Shown one piece after another: positions 1 through 14,600 of a stretch of 64,000 nt of DNA. The position numbers and the translations under genes are program-made. Source of the DNA: Caprimulgus europaeus. Its lineage: Eukaryota > Chordata > Aves > Caprimulgiformes > Caprimulgidae. How positions within the stretch are numbered: position 1 is the first letter of the stretch; each line of letters starts with the position of its first letter. The notes below the pieces were generated by a model that did no database searches, had not been told where the DNA came from, and worked only from the letters and a program-made list of their open reading frames with translations. Where the stretch lies: assembly GCA_907165065.1 (NCBI GenBank), contig OU015541.1, forward strand, positions 13,445,001 to 13,509,000, written 5' to 3'.

Positions 1-2821
1 TGAAATCTCAAATGTCCTATAATTATAATAATTCTTTCAACTTGAAGTTTAATTACTCTACCTAATGAGCCAGCAGTACTATAATGGACAGGTAAAGCTC
101 TGATGAAATTGTCTTACTCTTGTAATTTGGTTTCTAAAGGAGGACAGAGGTTGCGGTGTTTACAGCAGCAGATGATTAAGTAATGTCACATTTACCATGA
201 TTTCCAAAATGTGATTAGTTGTGGCTATCCCATTTCTGCAAATCACTGCTCATGTCACAGGAACGTGAGTTGGACTGTGCACTAAACTCTTGTTCCTGAA
301 AGTACTTCTGCTGATGTTGGTTATAGCACAGACAAGCTATCACAGATGTGTGAGCAGGGGGATTATAATGACAGGTCTGGGGAAAAAGGAATGGTCCATT
401 AAGATCATCTGGAAACAGCATCTGAAACAAAATATATGAACATGTGAAACCGTGGTTTAAATTAAACAAAACACATTATTTTGACTTTGGGTACTTTAAA
501 GAGTGAAGGATAAATAGAAGTAAGTGATGGATCTACAAAAGGACTTCATCACCATTTACTAAACAGTAGGGGAAGTAAGACACCAAGTGTTAAAGGACTC
601 ATCCAAAATGATGGAAATTCAGGTTCAGATCCTCCATTGCACTGACTTAGAGCAGCAATTTGACCCAAACACTCCTGCATTTTATGAGAGTGTCCCAGTC
701 ACGAAACTTGCAAATCTTCTGCTTTGGCTCCATGCCCCTTGCCATCAGGCTCCCCAGCCTGGTGATGAGGCACTCGTGTGCTGAGGAGTGCACTTTGGTT
801 CAACCTCTGTTCAAATAAAAAACATCTACCTCAGCTCTTATCCTTCAGTCCAAAGTGTCCAGCCATGGTCCTAACCTCACCCTAAGACATAGGCCAAGAT
901 AGGTGATGACTTCTCTACTTCCCACCCTGATATGGTCATTAAAGGAAAGCTTAGATGATCTGTGACAGACCTACCTACTATGGCATGGGAGCTAACAATA
1001 CTATGAACCATGTAAAATGCTGATTGCAGGTAGCTTGGAAATATGCATGAGCATCAAGATTCTTAAGGCAAAAAATGATACTGTAGGACTGCAAACATTG
1101 ATTTGTTGTGATCCTGTTTTAAAATGAAAGAGGATCGAAGCACAGGAATTCTCAGAGAGAGTGGAAGTTAAGTGTCAGAGGAAGCAACAGCAAAAGTAGA
1201 GTAATCCTCAAATTTTCTGTTCCAATACTGAGGGTAACAACAAGGTGAAGGCTCACTAACACGTTGCATGTGACTCTGGTGATATTTGCAAGGTGCAATA
1301 TACTTCAGCCTGATGTAAATATGAAATACAGTATGTATGTCTGTCAAAAATCTGTCCTGAAGCCCACTGAGAGGGGGAAGGACCATACTGCCGACGTGAA
1401 TGGGGAAGACACTCTCCCTCCACTCCAGTATTTGAGAAACTATTACTTAAAAAAAATAAATAGACTCTATTCCAGGCCTGGTGTTCAGTTACCCAGACCT
1501 GGGAGGAAATAACTTGTTTATGCAGAATTTATCCTTGCAACTGGCTGGTATTTTAGCAGCACAAGACTCTAATTTTAAGACTATCAGAATTCTTCCAGGC
1601 TGCAGGTGAATCTAAGCTGCAGAAATGGAGCCAAGTTTCCTTTTAGTTTGAAGTATCAAAACTGCTGACAATTAAACTTAATTGTATGAATAAGCTCCTT
1701 AACAGAATGCACTGCTGGGCTTTCATCCAGCCGAGCGCTGGCAGGAAAGAGAAATCAATATGCAGAGAGTCTGTCAGCGTCCCGTAACCTGGGAGAGCGG
1801 GGCTTTAGCACAGTTTAATAGAAACATATAAGGATCCTGATCTCCCTGCCTTTCCAAGAATACTTCATTTATCTTTTTCATGAAGTGTTACATTAATAGT
1901 CCTTATCCTCAACAACCTGCTTTTCCCTTGCCACATTTTCTTGAAGGTAAATTTCTAGAAAAAGGATTAAATCTTTTCATAAAGTTTAATTATTGGCTTT
2001 GGCTCTACCTGCCCAAACAACAGACATGAAAAGTCTGAACAAAAAAGCCCCAATATCTTTTTTTCTGGAGCTATCCTTTCTGAAATATTAATGTTTTGTT
2101 CCCTCTAGGGTGGCATCTTTATTTGCTGTTTCTTATGCAACCAGTCTGTGACTGTATCTGCCTCTACAACTAGGATTGCAGGAAGCAAAGATATTCTTGG
2201 GGCCCAGGGGTCAGTTATTTTCTATTTCATTTCTCTTTGGTTTTATTTTAATTTATTTTCCCTTATTCTATCACTTATGGAGAGCTGAAGGCAACTACTC
2301 AGGTTGAATAAATCTAAATACCATTACCAATAATTGGATATAGCCTTAGCATGGACTTCTGTGACACTATAAGCCCACCTATTTTCATGCTAGATAAAGT
2401 AGGCTTAAGGAAGGGACAGCTGACCAGCATGGCATTGTGAAGCTCAAATTTTTTGTCCTTTTTTCTCCATGTTTTTTTTTTATGCTGTGATTTATCACAT
2501 TCTTATAATTACTCACAGGATAAGTCCAAACCCTAAAGCAAATTCCACAAGACTATGCAAGACTTTAGAAGCAGATTCTTGTGTTAATCAGTGATTTGTT
2601 TCTAACCCTCATGGTGATAAATGACCATAATATCTATTTATCATCTGTGAACTGTGACAGAACTGTATCCATTTCCACCCCAACAAAGCATCTCAGAACC
2701 TTCACCCTACAATATACAGATGTGGATTGGAATATGGGATAAAATATGCTTCAGAGGGGTGTTTGTGGAGCCAAGAGAGTGCTGGGGTACTGTGGATGCT
2801 GTAGAGAGCATTAAATACTCC
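1..2821. other. Unique non-coding sequence, no gene seen
   Basis: AT-rich single-copy sequence without a recognisable transposon. Open frames here are under 90 codons and overlap one another on both strands, as expected by chance. A CpG-richer patch near 1700-1830 (several CG dinucleotides around AGCGCTGG and CAGCGTCCCG) stands out from its AT-rich surroundings and could be a short regulatory element, but nothing proves it. Confidence 0.6.
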
Positions 2822-2881
2822 AGGGGAAAAAAAAAAGAAAAAAAGAAAAAAAAAGAAAAAAAGAGATTAAGGGGAAAAAAA
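2822..2881. repeat. Purine tract (A/G low complexity)
   Basis: Some 45 bases that are only A or G, mainly A-runs separated by single G, then a second AGGGGA-run. A simple repeat. No target-site duplication or transposon body precedes it, so I do not read it as a retrotransposon tail. Confidence 0.9.
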
Positions 2882-3315
2882 CCTCAAAGCAAAACAAAAC
2901 TCACAACTTTGAAAATCAAAGCCTTTAACCCAGGACACAGAGCAGTCAGCAACAAAGCACAAAAAATGCAACCCAGGTAAAGGAACCACTGGTAAAGCAA
3001 GATATGAGGCCCCCAGATTTTGTCAAATTTGTTTCCCTTATATGGGTGTAGTAAGAAGTAGAATATAAGTAGCTGGGGACAGTTTACAATCCAGTTACTC
3101 CACTGGCACAGGTAAGGAGCAGCAGGCACAGGTTCTAGAGACAAGGAGAAGCCGGGATCCTTTACTAGAGCATAACAACTGTGTTGTAGGATACTCACAG
3201 GAGCAGAGGGCAAAGCCAATACAGCAACAAATTAAAAAAGCCATCAGAGCACCCACACCTGAAAAGAAAGTTAGCTTGTTCCTTGTTTGGGGAGCTCAGA
3301 ACCGTGTCCCTTGTG

Positions 3316-3905
3316 TGTACTGGTTTTAACTGTGACAGAGTCAATTTTTTTCTACTGTAGCTGGTATGGGACTGTATTTTGGGTCTGTGCTGAGCACAGT
3401 GTTGATAACACAGGGATGGTTTGTTATTGCTGAGCAGGGCTTACACAGAGTCAAGGCTTTTCTGCTCCTCACCCCACCAGTGAGCAGGCTGGGGGTGCTA
3501 AAGGAGTTGGGAGGGGACATGGCTGGGACAGCTGACCCCAACTGCCCAAAGGGACATTCCAGACCATGTGACATCATGCTCAGCAATAAAAAGCTTAGAA
3601 AAGAAGAAGGAAGGGGGGAACATTCAGAATTATGGCATTTTGTTGTCCCAAGTAACCACTAAGCATGATGGAACCCTGCTGTCCTGGAGGTGGCTGAACA
3701 CCTGCCTGCAATGGGAAGGAGGGAGTGAATTCCTCATTTTGCTTTGCTTGTGTGCACAGCTCTTACTTTACCTGCTAACCTGTCTGTATCTCAGCCCATG
3801 TGTTTTCTCACTTTTATCCTTCCAATTCTCTTCCCCTCTCCCAGCCTGGGGAGTGAGCGAGCGGCTGTGTGGTGCTGACTTGCCGGCTGGAGTTAAACCA
3901 TGACA
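3316..3905 (+). mobile_element. Solo LTR of an avian endogenous retrovirus (copy A)
   Basis: A solo long terminal repeat of about 590 bp in + orientation. It begins TGTACTGGTTTTAACTG and ends GAGTTAAACCATGACA, the divergent TG...CA ends of the family seen again at 38.9 and 61.5 kb. Its middle aligns by eye with copy B: a shared GATAACACA segment, a shared TGACATCATGCTCAGCA segment, and a nearly identical block around 3670-3750. The region corresponding to the promoter TATA reads CAATAAAAAGC. Flanks are CTTGTG before and CTCGTG after, so the duplication is uncertain (6 bp with one mismatch). No retroviral coding sequence adjoins it, so it is the product of LTR-LTR recombination. The assignment to an ERVL-type family is from memory and from the 5-bp duplications of the other copies. 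Confidence 0.88.
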
Positions 3906-5285
3906 CTCGTGTTCAGAGGAAGTCATGTTGCTCAAGTCTAACTCCACCACCATGCAGCAGTCCTAGGTGGGTTTATCTTTCCTTTGCTTTGTGTTTGTGT
4001 GTATTACTGATATTTTGGTAAGCTTTCAACTGTATTTAAATGTGTTTTGGAACAAATCAAAACCCCTAAATTGATTCATGAGGATTTACAGCATTTTAAT
4101 TACGGAGTGTGTTTTTGAATGATTTAAAGGCTGATAAGAGCTCGAAGCAGCCCAAGATTCTGCAAGGAAATGAGAAACATGACATTTTGAAAAGGAAACC
4201 AATTTTCCTCAACTTAAACTGTTGCTCATATAAACCAAATTATAAATATATTCTGTGACTGTAATGCTACAGAGGACTGCTTACTAAAATATGATTAGTA
4301 GTGCAATTTTCTTAGGTTTCAGCTGCTTTCTTTTCTTTGCTGGCTTTAATGCAGGAAAAATCAACATCCTTCCTTCGCACTCATCCATCTTTCTCAATGA
4401 AAATAAAACAACAAATCAAATTCTGCAGGATAGCTTGGGGATATCCTGATAAAACTGTGCCGTACAAAGAGCATTCAGGACAACAATGTGGTATAGAAGA
4501 AAATTTATCTAATCAAAGTATAAAGAAATTTGAACATGGCTATGATCCCACGATTATGCCTCATCCAGTGCCACATTTTGGCTTGCAGAGAAATGAAGAC
4601 CAAGAGATGTGGCAGCATCTAACTTTTCTGCTCCAAAGACCACCATAAAATTACAGTCAAAGGGACATCAAATGGGGAAAATGTATTGAAGACATCAAAA
4701 GCTTATTTTTTAATACCTTCTGGCAGATCAGGCACATCTTCAACAAAAACACCAATAAAAGGACCACCAATAAAACCTGTCTTGAGCTGCAGAATACTTA
4801 ACTGCCCATCAATGCATTAGGTTGCATTGGGACTGTGTGAGATTTGCAGGGCACCTGATGACTGTGTAGCACTTCTTTACATCAGTGATCTACACCAAAA
4901 CTTTTGTGGATTTGGCGTTAAAAAACTCAGCACCACTAAGTTGCAAGTTCAAAACAGAAATCTAGATGTTGAAGAACTTGTACTATCACTACTGAGAAAT
5001 TGGGCTTTATCCTTGTGTAAGTAAAGGGAAAAATAATACATTCATTGGCATTCTTCTTGCACAACTAACCTGTATAGCACTCCACAAAGGCAGCAGACAG
5101 CAGTAAGATTGTTTTATTTATTAGTAATAATCAGAAAGAAAATGCAAGAGAATTACTTGCTTGTAAGTGTGTGGTACGATGACATTGTGTGTGAAGTATT
5201 AGTTTCTTGGAGTTTGTCAGGCATTTATTACAGAACTACCTTCTTCTGAGCACTATTTTCATCAAAACTTGGCCATCAGTGACAT
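3906..5285. other. Unique non-coding sequence, no gene seen
   Basis: Sequence between LTR copy A and a CR1. The longest frames (about 100 codons at 4337-4648, 65 codons at 4827-5024) have no recognisable domain, and the second ends at a weak GTGTAAGTAAA donor-like site. A small imperfect tandem (ACCAATAAAA repeated 15 bp apart) sits at 4751-4775. Confidence 0.55.
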
Positions 5286-5683
5286 AAGGAGAACAAGCCT
5301 TATGAGGAGCGGCTGAGGGAACTGGGGTTGTTAAGTCTAGAGAAGAGGAGGCTGAAGGGAGACCTTATCATTGTCTACAATTACCTCAAAGGAGGTAATA
5401 GTGAGGTGGGTGTGTGTCTTTTCTCCCAGGTAACCAGTGATAGAACAAGAGGAAATGGCCTCAAGTTGCACCAAGGGAGGTTCAGATTGGATGTCTGAAC
5501 CTTCACGGAAAGGGTTCTCAGGCACTGGAACAGGCTGCCTGGGGAGGTGGTTGAGTCCCCATCCCTGGAGTTTCCAGGACAGGCAGATGAGGTGCTCAGA
5601 GATCTGGTTTAGTATTGGACAGGTACAGCTGGACTCCATGATCTCGAAGGTCTTTTCCAACCAAACTACTCTGTGATTCTATG
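5286..5683 (+). mobile_element. CR1 LINE, 5'-truncated 3' end
   Basis: The last ~400 bp of a chicken-repeat-1 non-LTR retrotransposon. Typical 3'-region landmarks occur in order: GAGCGGCTGAGGGAACTGGGG, AGAAGAGGAGGCTGAAGG, TTCTCCCAGGTAACCAGTGAT, GGCACTGGAACAGGCTGCCTGG, GGACTCCATGATCTCGAAGG, and the terminal octamer-like CTGTGATTCTATG. The open frames across it (about 80-107 codons on both strands) are fragments, not genes. CR1 copies in birds are nearly always truncated at the 5' end like this one. Confidence 0.93.
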
Positions 5684-8600
5684 TAAGGCTGCTGGAAAGC
5701 TGAGACTTTGGAAATGCATTTGGGAGCATCTCCATTAAGGCTCATTAGAACCAGTCCCTGCATGTGCAAGGAAGATCGTGGACCTATCTACTGAATTTTG
5801 TCCTTGACTTTGTGTCTTTACACAAAAATATCTCATGCTGAGAGCAGCAAAGAGATCCAAAATATATAGTAGCAATATCCTTTTCAGTCTTTTTTTAAAA
5901 AAACAAACAAACAAACAAACAAACACCAAAAAAACTCCCCAAAAAACCAAACCAACAGTTTTTCTTGCTGCTTCTTTTCTGTCATGGTGCAGTCCTGGAG
6001 AAACAACAGTATAACTTCCCCAATGCTTAGTTTCTAATGCATATTTAATCTCTCTGCATTCAAATGGTAATAGATTGTTAAACATGTACCTTCACCGCCA
6101 GGTGCCTGGTGTATAACACCTCTTTATCACACCAGTGAGTGAACTGTATCTGGGTTTTTTTATTATTATTAATCTCTTTAGCTTTTCAAAAGCAGTGGCA
6201 CACATCGTAATTTTAAGCTCCCAGTTGATGAGTCATTCTCTTACTCCCAAGCCCATGCAGAGCAAGGCAAGAGATTGTCTAGCTCTACAGCTCTGCTGGA
6301 TAAAACACCGTGTTGCACCACAGCTTTGTGAGGATTCGGAGGAGGATGTTGGCCAAGGATGAAGATTTGTTAAGACACAAAAGTAGCAGCTGAAATGGAA
6401 GGAACAGTAAGTCCTTGTGGTCCCTCCCAGCCTCTACCTGGATTCACCTGCCCTGTGGCATCTACATGCTGCTCCCTCCCAGTGCACAGGTACTGAAATT
6501 ACAGTGTAAGTAAGTAAATTGAGTTTCATCCCAGGATCTCAAATTAGGTCAACTGACATAGTAGCATTCAAAATGATTCTCCAAATTTGTTCTTGCAGAA
6601 CGATGTAACTCTGCGGGGAGGTTTCAGGGAGCAAAACTAAGCCTCCCCTCTTTGGAAGCTGCAGTGAGGAGAAGGCACAAGGGAACTCTGCCAGGAGCCC
6701 TCATCCAGTGCAGTCAGGAGGTGATTAGCACTTCTCACTGCTTGGTGTCTGTTACAGCTATCTGACTTGTCATGGGAAACCCCAAGGAAGCTGCTGAGGT
6801 CATACCTGCAGCTCATCTGGATCATGGCACCAAGGAAGAGGAATAATGCAATGGAGTTTTACCAGCTTTGCCCCTGCCCCACCATGGCCAACATCTTCTG
6901 TCCAGATCCTCCTGGAAGTGTCACACACAATTTAACATGACATCCAGCTGGCCTATGTAGGATAGATTGAGCTATTCTCATTGGCTCAGTGAACCTCTGC
7001 AGATGGAGGGATGAGGCACCACTCTTGTGCCTGCTAAGTGTGAACCTGCTCCAATATGACCCTGAGACTGAAGAACATTACAGCTTTTTGTTCCTCCCCA
7101 GGAGACCCTTAAAAAGAAACCCCCCAACGTAAATATGGAGAAAGAACATTAATGATGGTGATAACTACAATAGTGGGGACTGTAACTAAGAAAGAGTTCC
7201 CAAAATCAGGGGTTTTGAGCTTGACATGCTGAAGAAATTCATACTCATTTAAACAGAAGCAGTTGCAAGTGTGAGACTGCATATAGAGGATCTGTTTTAA
7301 GTGGTTTGCACCCTGAGAGATTATTCAACACTGCACACTAACAGGTGTGAAAAGAAATTAAAGAAAATATCCCAAATGGAAGACAGGAGCAGCAGAAAAG
7401 TTCCAGCAGAGCTGAAATGATCTGAAAATATGGAGGATAACTAGTGCAGTTATACAGCAATGCTGTAAATGGAAAGGAAGACAGAGTAGACACAATTCTG
7501 ACAGGAACAGGTCCTTACAAACTCTAAGTGTAAGAGTTTTCTGCTTCCTCCTGCCAACTGTTTTCAACTACAAACAAAAGCTAAAAGGAGAACCAGAAGT
7601 GTTGTAAAGGAACTCAAGATTTATCCCACAGTCTATACACATGGGCCACGTCAACCCGTGTTGGTAACACAGGACAGATTATTTCCATTCTTTTTCCTTA
7701 AAAAAATCAGCCTTTTTTTTTAATGAATGAAAATTATATATATTTATATTATTGGACACACTTGCTTGGAAGCCCTGATCCAAACTTAGTGATTGCTAAA
7801 ATACAGAGCATAAAGAGTAAACATGGAACTTGAAAGTTTAAAGCTTTAAAGTCTGGAGAGAGAACAGAAGGAATCTGAAGAGGTGCAGAAAGACACACAA
7901 AACTCTTACTGTTGATAGAGCTTCCATGCCTTGATTGGTTATAATTACTTGGAACTTTGACTTTAATCATTTTTTGTTTATTAAGCTAAGTTTTTGCTGG
8001 GAAAAGGAAGGCTCATTATTAGGCTTCTTCCTTGAAGACGTTCACTTTCCAAGATACTAGAAGTATGGAGAGACTTCCAAAGACAAATTTCAGTCAGGCA
8101 CAGACAATTAAAACTGCATGACAGAATAAAAAGCCTCTTTCAATCACTTTTGGCCCCAGTGGTAGGTGAATGCTATATAATTCGAATCAAGTTGGCAACT
8201 CTCCTTAGAACATTTGACAGACAGAGAAAAGCTCTCCCTCCCCTGATCTCTTCTCCTAGCCAAAGCTTACACTGCCCAGTCATGGTTCCCCAGGTTGTTG
8301 TAGAAGCCTAAAGAGTGCCTACAAAAAAAGGAATTATTTTGGTTCCTTCATCTTCATGTCCTTCCTGACCAGATCATGGGAGTGTTGTTTTCTGTGTCAT
8401 ATGGAACCTCCATCCAAAACATGTAACTTCTGCTGGCCCAGGCAAGGATGTGTGGCAAACCTCTTTGTAAAGCTGTGGGTTATGCAGCTGCCTTCAAGCA
8501 TTCATTTATGGCTTTTGGATACCCTTCAGCTATGCAAAATGACAACCATCCATCACTTTCTGTCTGTCTTCAGGAAAGAACGGAGAGCAAACATGATCTT

Positions 8601-11600
8601 CAGTATTTTGGTAAAGAAACCACACAATAAACAAAAATCTCTGAGGCTGCATGCAACATAACCTGGCAGAGGAAACACTGTGTACCAGACTCCAAACTTC
8701 ATCTAGAGGAGCCTGGAAACAAATCTGGGGAGAGTCACTACAGACTGGAACATCCCCAAAATCTAGAAAAGAGTGATGTTACCAGGAAAATACGTGTTTT
8801 GCTTTCAAATCTGAGCATAATGTAAGGCTCATATAGTATCACAGCACTTCCACCCAGCAGGAAAAGGAGTGGATGAACAAAAAATCGTCTCCTTAAGCTT
8901 TGGGTGGTGAAAAAAGCCATATTTTTAAATAGTTTTTTTCCAACAGCAGCGTAGCCAGTATATATTTTTGTAGCACTCTAGTCACAAATCATTTCCAAAG
9001 GGAAAATTATAATCTGACAAACTGGATTTCTGGTATTGGAATGAATCTGGCTGGAAGAAACAGGTAAATCAATAAACTAACAAAACTCTTGTGTGTGAAT
9101 AGCCAGGAACTGCCTACAGAGAAGCACTCTTGGATGTGCTGGTTCTCTCAGTAGTCCAGTCACCATGGCAGCTTCACATCTGCAACAGTGGAGGTGAGGG
9201 GTGGGAAGGGTTATGTGTGTAAAGAAGTTCCTGTGGTATATGCTGGGATGTGAATTTACAGCTTGCTGTCTTCTCCAGAGTAATTTAAGAATCTGGCTGT
9301 ACACATGCTCTAATCCCACAGGTTTGTCTGAAGTAATTTCAGATGTCTTACTCAATAGTAAAAAAAAAGGGGGGGAGGGGGTGAGCTACATTGCATTCAT
9401 CAGGAGGTTAAAAGCAGGTACAAGGGCACTTACAACAGAGTAATTGCAGGTCAGCACCCTTGCTCATCCACAGTAACATCTACAGGTGCTCAGCTTCCCT
9501 GTAAAAGAATAAAATGTTTGCCCTAAGTATACTGCTAATCGTAGTAACTGGAAGATACCATCCTGACTGCTGAACTAGCAAAAGCCCAGAGCTGGCCACG
9601 TGAACAACCCCTAATGTTCAATTAAGATAAGGCTTAGTGTATTGTTCAGTCTGCAATGGACAATTTTTTTTCTTTTACTGGGTTGAAGCTTTTCAGATCA
9701 ATAGAAAATTTAAAAATACATATATATTAATATAGCACACGATTTCAGTTACACTGGAGCCCTATTAAACATCTGCTCTTCACTCAGCCCTTGTGCCCAA
9801 TTGCCATCTGCCCAAGGACTTCATTTCTTGAAACCCTTTTATCCTATTTCATTTCTCCTTTAACACTGTTGACTGGAAGAGTCTGTTTGACACCTCTCAC
9901 ATGAGGTAGGTGGGTCAGTTAGCAGTGATGTGGCTGCAGCACAGGACCTGGAGGTAGGGTCTGTGTAGGGCTCTCTGCCACAGGACCCACAGCCCCCATG
10001 GGAACGGGGGATGAGTGTGCCATGGACAGGTTCTGGACAGGGCAAGGTTTTGAGACAGCTTCCACTAAGGGCTGGGGTGGGGGATGGTGTTTACAGGTGC
10101 TGCCTCAGATGCCCTGAAACTTTCTGTGAATTTTGGTTTTGCTTTGGAGAAATGGCTGTAATAAAAATAAACAAAAAGCAGGGTAAAGCAATCTGAAAGT
10201 ACTAGTTCAGTTAGACATTTATAGTGGCAAGTTTAGCTTTTTTTTTAACATACACTCAATCTCCAGATTTATTTCAATTTTATTTCAAAATATGAAGAGA
10301 AACTTGGCATTTAAATGAATCTTTCAGCCCAAAGTGATGACTCTTTCTCTACTCTCATTCACTGAAAACCTCAGCACACCTTTTATTACAGTTTCATCCT
10401 AGATGATTATCCTTTTCCACTTTGCAAACTTGTCCAAGAAATCAGCTATTTATACAGCCTTCATTTCTTCCAAAGCCTCAGAGCATCCAAAGGGCAGAGC
10501 CAGCTCGGCTGATGTCCTCTCTGCGGTGTAGCCTGCTGTCCCTGCGCAGTTTCCATAACAGCCCCTGAAGTTCCATGGGGCACCCACCAACACCCAAGCA
10601 GATGACAATGTTTCCTTGCTGCCCTCCTCTGGCCATGCCACAGCCACTCAGTTGCTCTGATAGTTTACTAAAAATCCTTCTGTTTTTCTATGAAGATTGT
10701 TTGCACTTGGTTCTTCACCTGGATTTTTTTCCCCCTCTCAAATGTAGTTGTATTTACCAAGACAATTGATGCTTCTATGTGAAGGGAGCACAGATACATT
10801 TCTAGATCATAAATTTTAATCTAAAATCTCTCAGGTACCCAAGGATTAATATTTAATGGCTATTCTATAATGTAATTTCTACAGGCCAATCTTTCATCTT
10901 CAAAACTTTATCATCATAGACCTACAAAAGTTAGACTTCAATATGATGACAGCACTTTATGAACACAGTGATTCCTGAATTCCCTAGCTGTCTCCTACAG
11001 GCAATGAAGGTGTTCCTGTGAGTCTTAAAAAATGAGCTGAAAATTTTGTCTATTTTCTATCCAACTTATATATGTCGAGCTTCAAGTTTGAAATGCTAAG
11101 AAGGGCTAGATAGTGCAAGCAGAAGATAACAAGTAATACCTTTCCAATTGAGGTCATCATCCCAAGATTAAAAGGAGACTGTGATCTAATTCTGTTTGTT
11201 AGGGGTCTTGGGACTCCAAGTCTAATACAGGAAAATGCTTGAGATGTCCTTATGATAGGAGTTCTTGGAAAGATCTTCAAGAAATATGTCACCTTTCCTT
11301 AATGAATCTTTAATTTATTTTTTTTTCAAATGTCAGCCAAATATTTCATATGCTCAGTGTCTAAGACATGGATATAGACACATACATACAACAGGCAAAG
11401 AGAAGCGTCCATGGGGATTTTCCACCACGCTTTACAGCTGCTATAATTTGTATTTCCCCACAAAGCATGCATTTGCTTTTTCTCCTTCCTGCCTTTATCA
11501 ACGAAGAAAGGGAGAACATGACTGCTCCAGGCTGCTCCAGAGAAAAATAGGACAAAATGCTAAATTGGCTCATCATGAAAATTTCCCATTACCCTTGGTG

Positions 11601-14600
11601 CAACAGTCTGCTTGAGAGGCACAGGCAGGAATGATCCAGCTCCAGATGTTGGCTAGTTCTTCTCCTCTAAAGGAAGGCAGCAACAAGTACTGCTCTCAAT
11701 GATGGTGTCTGCTCCAGGAACTGAGAGTGCTTCATCTACACCCTTCCTTCTGGTCCCTCAGTATAATGCAAGTTAAAATCTTGAACCACAAAATGTGAAG
11801 AGCTGCCTAAAGAACAGGACACTGGTCACAAATGCATTTGGGCACCAGCTCGTTTTTCTAGCTAAAGACTTGATTACTTCCTTAACAGTAGTCACTCTTC
11901 TCATGCAAACCCATTACTCACCCTTGAGATGAGACATTCCAGGCACCTAAAAATCCTAAAAAAATCCATCTTGCTCAGATTTACAGTAGGAATGTTTCCT
12001 TCACCTTTGAATAAACAAACCTTGGAGATAGTGAGTGTTAATACTCATTTCTAATCCAGAGTGAGATTATGAATAAATCCAGCTAGTAGAGGATAAACCT
12101 GCTTATAAAGTGACTTGTACACATATACCTGCTTCAATCATCTACAAAAATAAATCCCAGCAGAGTCAAGATTCAGGTCATGGTGCCTGTAACACCGTCC
12201 TTGAATAGAGTGTATCCATATGAGCATTTTGATTCCTGTGATCTATTAGGTCCACAAAAATGTATATGCTTTGACTTGTGCCTTCTGGGAAGGCTTTTCC
12301 TACTATGTTATTTAAGTGGATACATATAGGTCATCCTCAGGTTTCTCTGGAGGTGTAGAACACAAGCCTGTGTGGGACATGCCCACACCAGGCACTGAGC
12401 TTTGCAGCTTATTCTGATTTTCAGTACAACCCTGACTGGATTTTGGTGAGTGATGTCTGTCCCTCCCCAGCCTACTCCACTGATTCTCATAGAAACCTTC
12501 AGCATTTAAACTTACTTGGCCAAAGTGAGACCATGAAGATGTGACTCCTTGGCTTTCACACAAGGCCAGAGAGGGACAGAAGCATTTGCCAGTTTTACCC
12601 AGCTTAGACCACTGGTATCTCATTCCCAAGTGTATTTTCTATGCACAGTCTTTCTAATGCCACAGTATGAAATAGCAGCTTCCCATGTGTGTTATCAAGG
12701 TTGGTTGAACAAAGCCAAACCCTATCTAACTTAAACACACAACAGTGCTTTCAAATCAGGAGTGACTCTGATACTCACCTCTGTCCAGAAACCAAACAGC
12801 ACCTTACTCTTAAAAATATTATGATGACAAAGAGTAAGTTACATTTGTTTAAGTTACAGTTCTAGAGCTTCCTTGGTTAATTGCCAGGCAGGAGCAATAT
12901 TTTGGCTGATTGTGCTTTACACAAAAAATATTTAATTTAAAATGAAATCCCAACTGCGAGTACTAGCAGTGATCCTCTAGGACCATAAGTTGCTTGTAAA
13001 ATAATCCATTCTTTAACAGCCATGTTCACCAGCTCCTTAGTTCACAGATAGCTGTGAGCTTGGGTTTATCCTAGAAGCAAGAAGCATTACCAAAAACCAC
13101 AAGCTTTACTCACTGCCAGAGCATTATCTCTACCAGCTGCTCCTCTCGTTGAGGAGGAACCACAGGAGCAGTAAAGGCACATGCTCCACTCCCCAGACTG
13201 CCTTTGAACGATGAAATGACAGTCAACAAGCCCTCATTTTCAGTATTAGAGGTTTGATTGTCCCAGTGCAGGATGCAGAATCTTGTTCTAGCTCTTGGAG
13301 CATCTCAAGAGTTTCTGGAGAGGGAAAGTAGAGGGAGGTAAGGGGCAGGAACTGTGTGTTCCTCCAAGAGGGCTGATCCTCAGGCCTTCACAAGGAGAAG
13401 GTTAGGCATCAGAATAAAAAACCACCTCCCAACACACACTAGAAGAAACTCCATCCCCACTTCATCCTTATAGATCTGGTTTTGCGAGAGTTAATTTGCC
13501 CCAAAGACAAAAATAATTTCATCAAAATTATTCTGAATGAGCACAGCCAGGTGCTCATTTAGTGATTCCCCCTTTTGTTTCTGCAGATTTCTTCGGGATG
13601 TGTTTTTCTGTAACATCTATGTCTGATGTTATTTTTTTCCTGTGTTCATAATATTCTTTTCACCCCCCTAAATTTAATTTTCTAACTTGTTGGCTTTATC
13701 GCTTAAAATTTTAGTGGAGGATTTGGGTGTGCTGCTGACAAAATAATAATTTATATTGTATCAGTCAGTATCACTCCATTGTCTTAATCTTTCATAATGG
13801 TTTTTCTGCAGCTTCCAATTTTCCTCAGAATAAAACAAATTACTTAGCAAGCGGAATATCTTCTTGTCATAATAATTTAATATTAAAATGTCAATAAGAT
13901 TTGGTACACACAGCAGAGGGCACAGAGGTACAGAGACAGAGCAGAAATGAAGTAAACTTAATAAAGTGAGTGAGAAGGTACAGTAGGGATTGAGTCTGGC
14001 TCCTGCACTTGATATGAAAGAACCTTTTTATCCTGCAGTGCAGTACAATCATTGTGTAAGCAATAATGTGATTGCAGGAGCACTTATACCTGCTGCCTGC
14101 CCACTTACACTTCAGTTGAAGTCCAGTACCAGTGTACACCCCTGGGGCTGTGAGTCCTCACCAGGAAAGGGATCAAGGAGTGTTGGATGGTGACAGGACA
14201 TGGTGCATCGTGGCAGATGGGGAGAAACATGGTGGAGAAGGAGAGGACAGCCAGAGGCTGGTGATACACCCTGGCCTCTGTCCAGCACCGTCAGAGAGGA
14301 CCCTTATAAAGCAGTTCCAGTTTTTGTGGCTGATAGGTGGATGACAGAACCAGGCTGTGGTTCAGCATCCTGATCCAGACATTGGGTCAGGATTTGTGCT
14401 GGGAAGACTGATCCTTGCATGCATAATATCAGACCTTAGCACTCAGTTTCATTATGATTTGGCCTTCCCAGAAAGCCAAATTCTCCTGGTTCAAACTTAG
14501 AGATTGCATGGGCAGATGAATGCCAAATGCTGTGGATTTATCTAGAACATAATGAGTTTCCTAAAAATGCCTGGGAGTCTCAGGAGCAGATATGTCCTTT

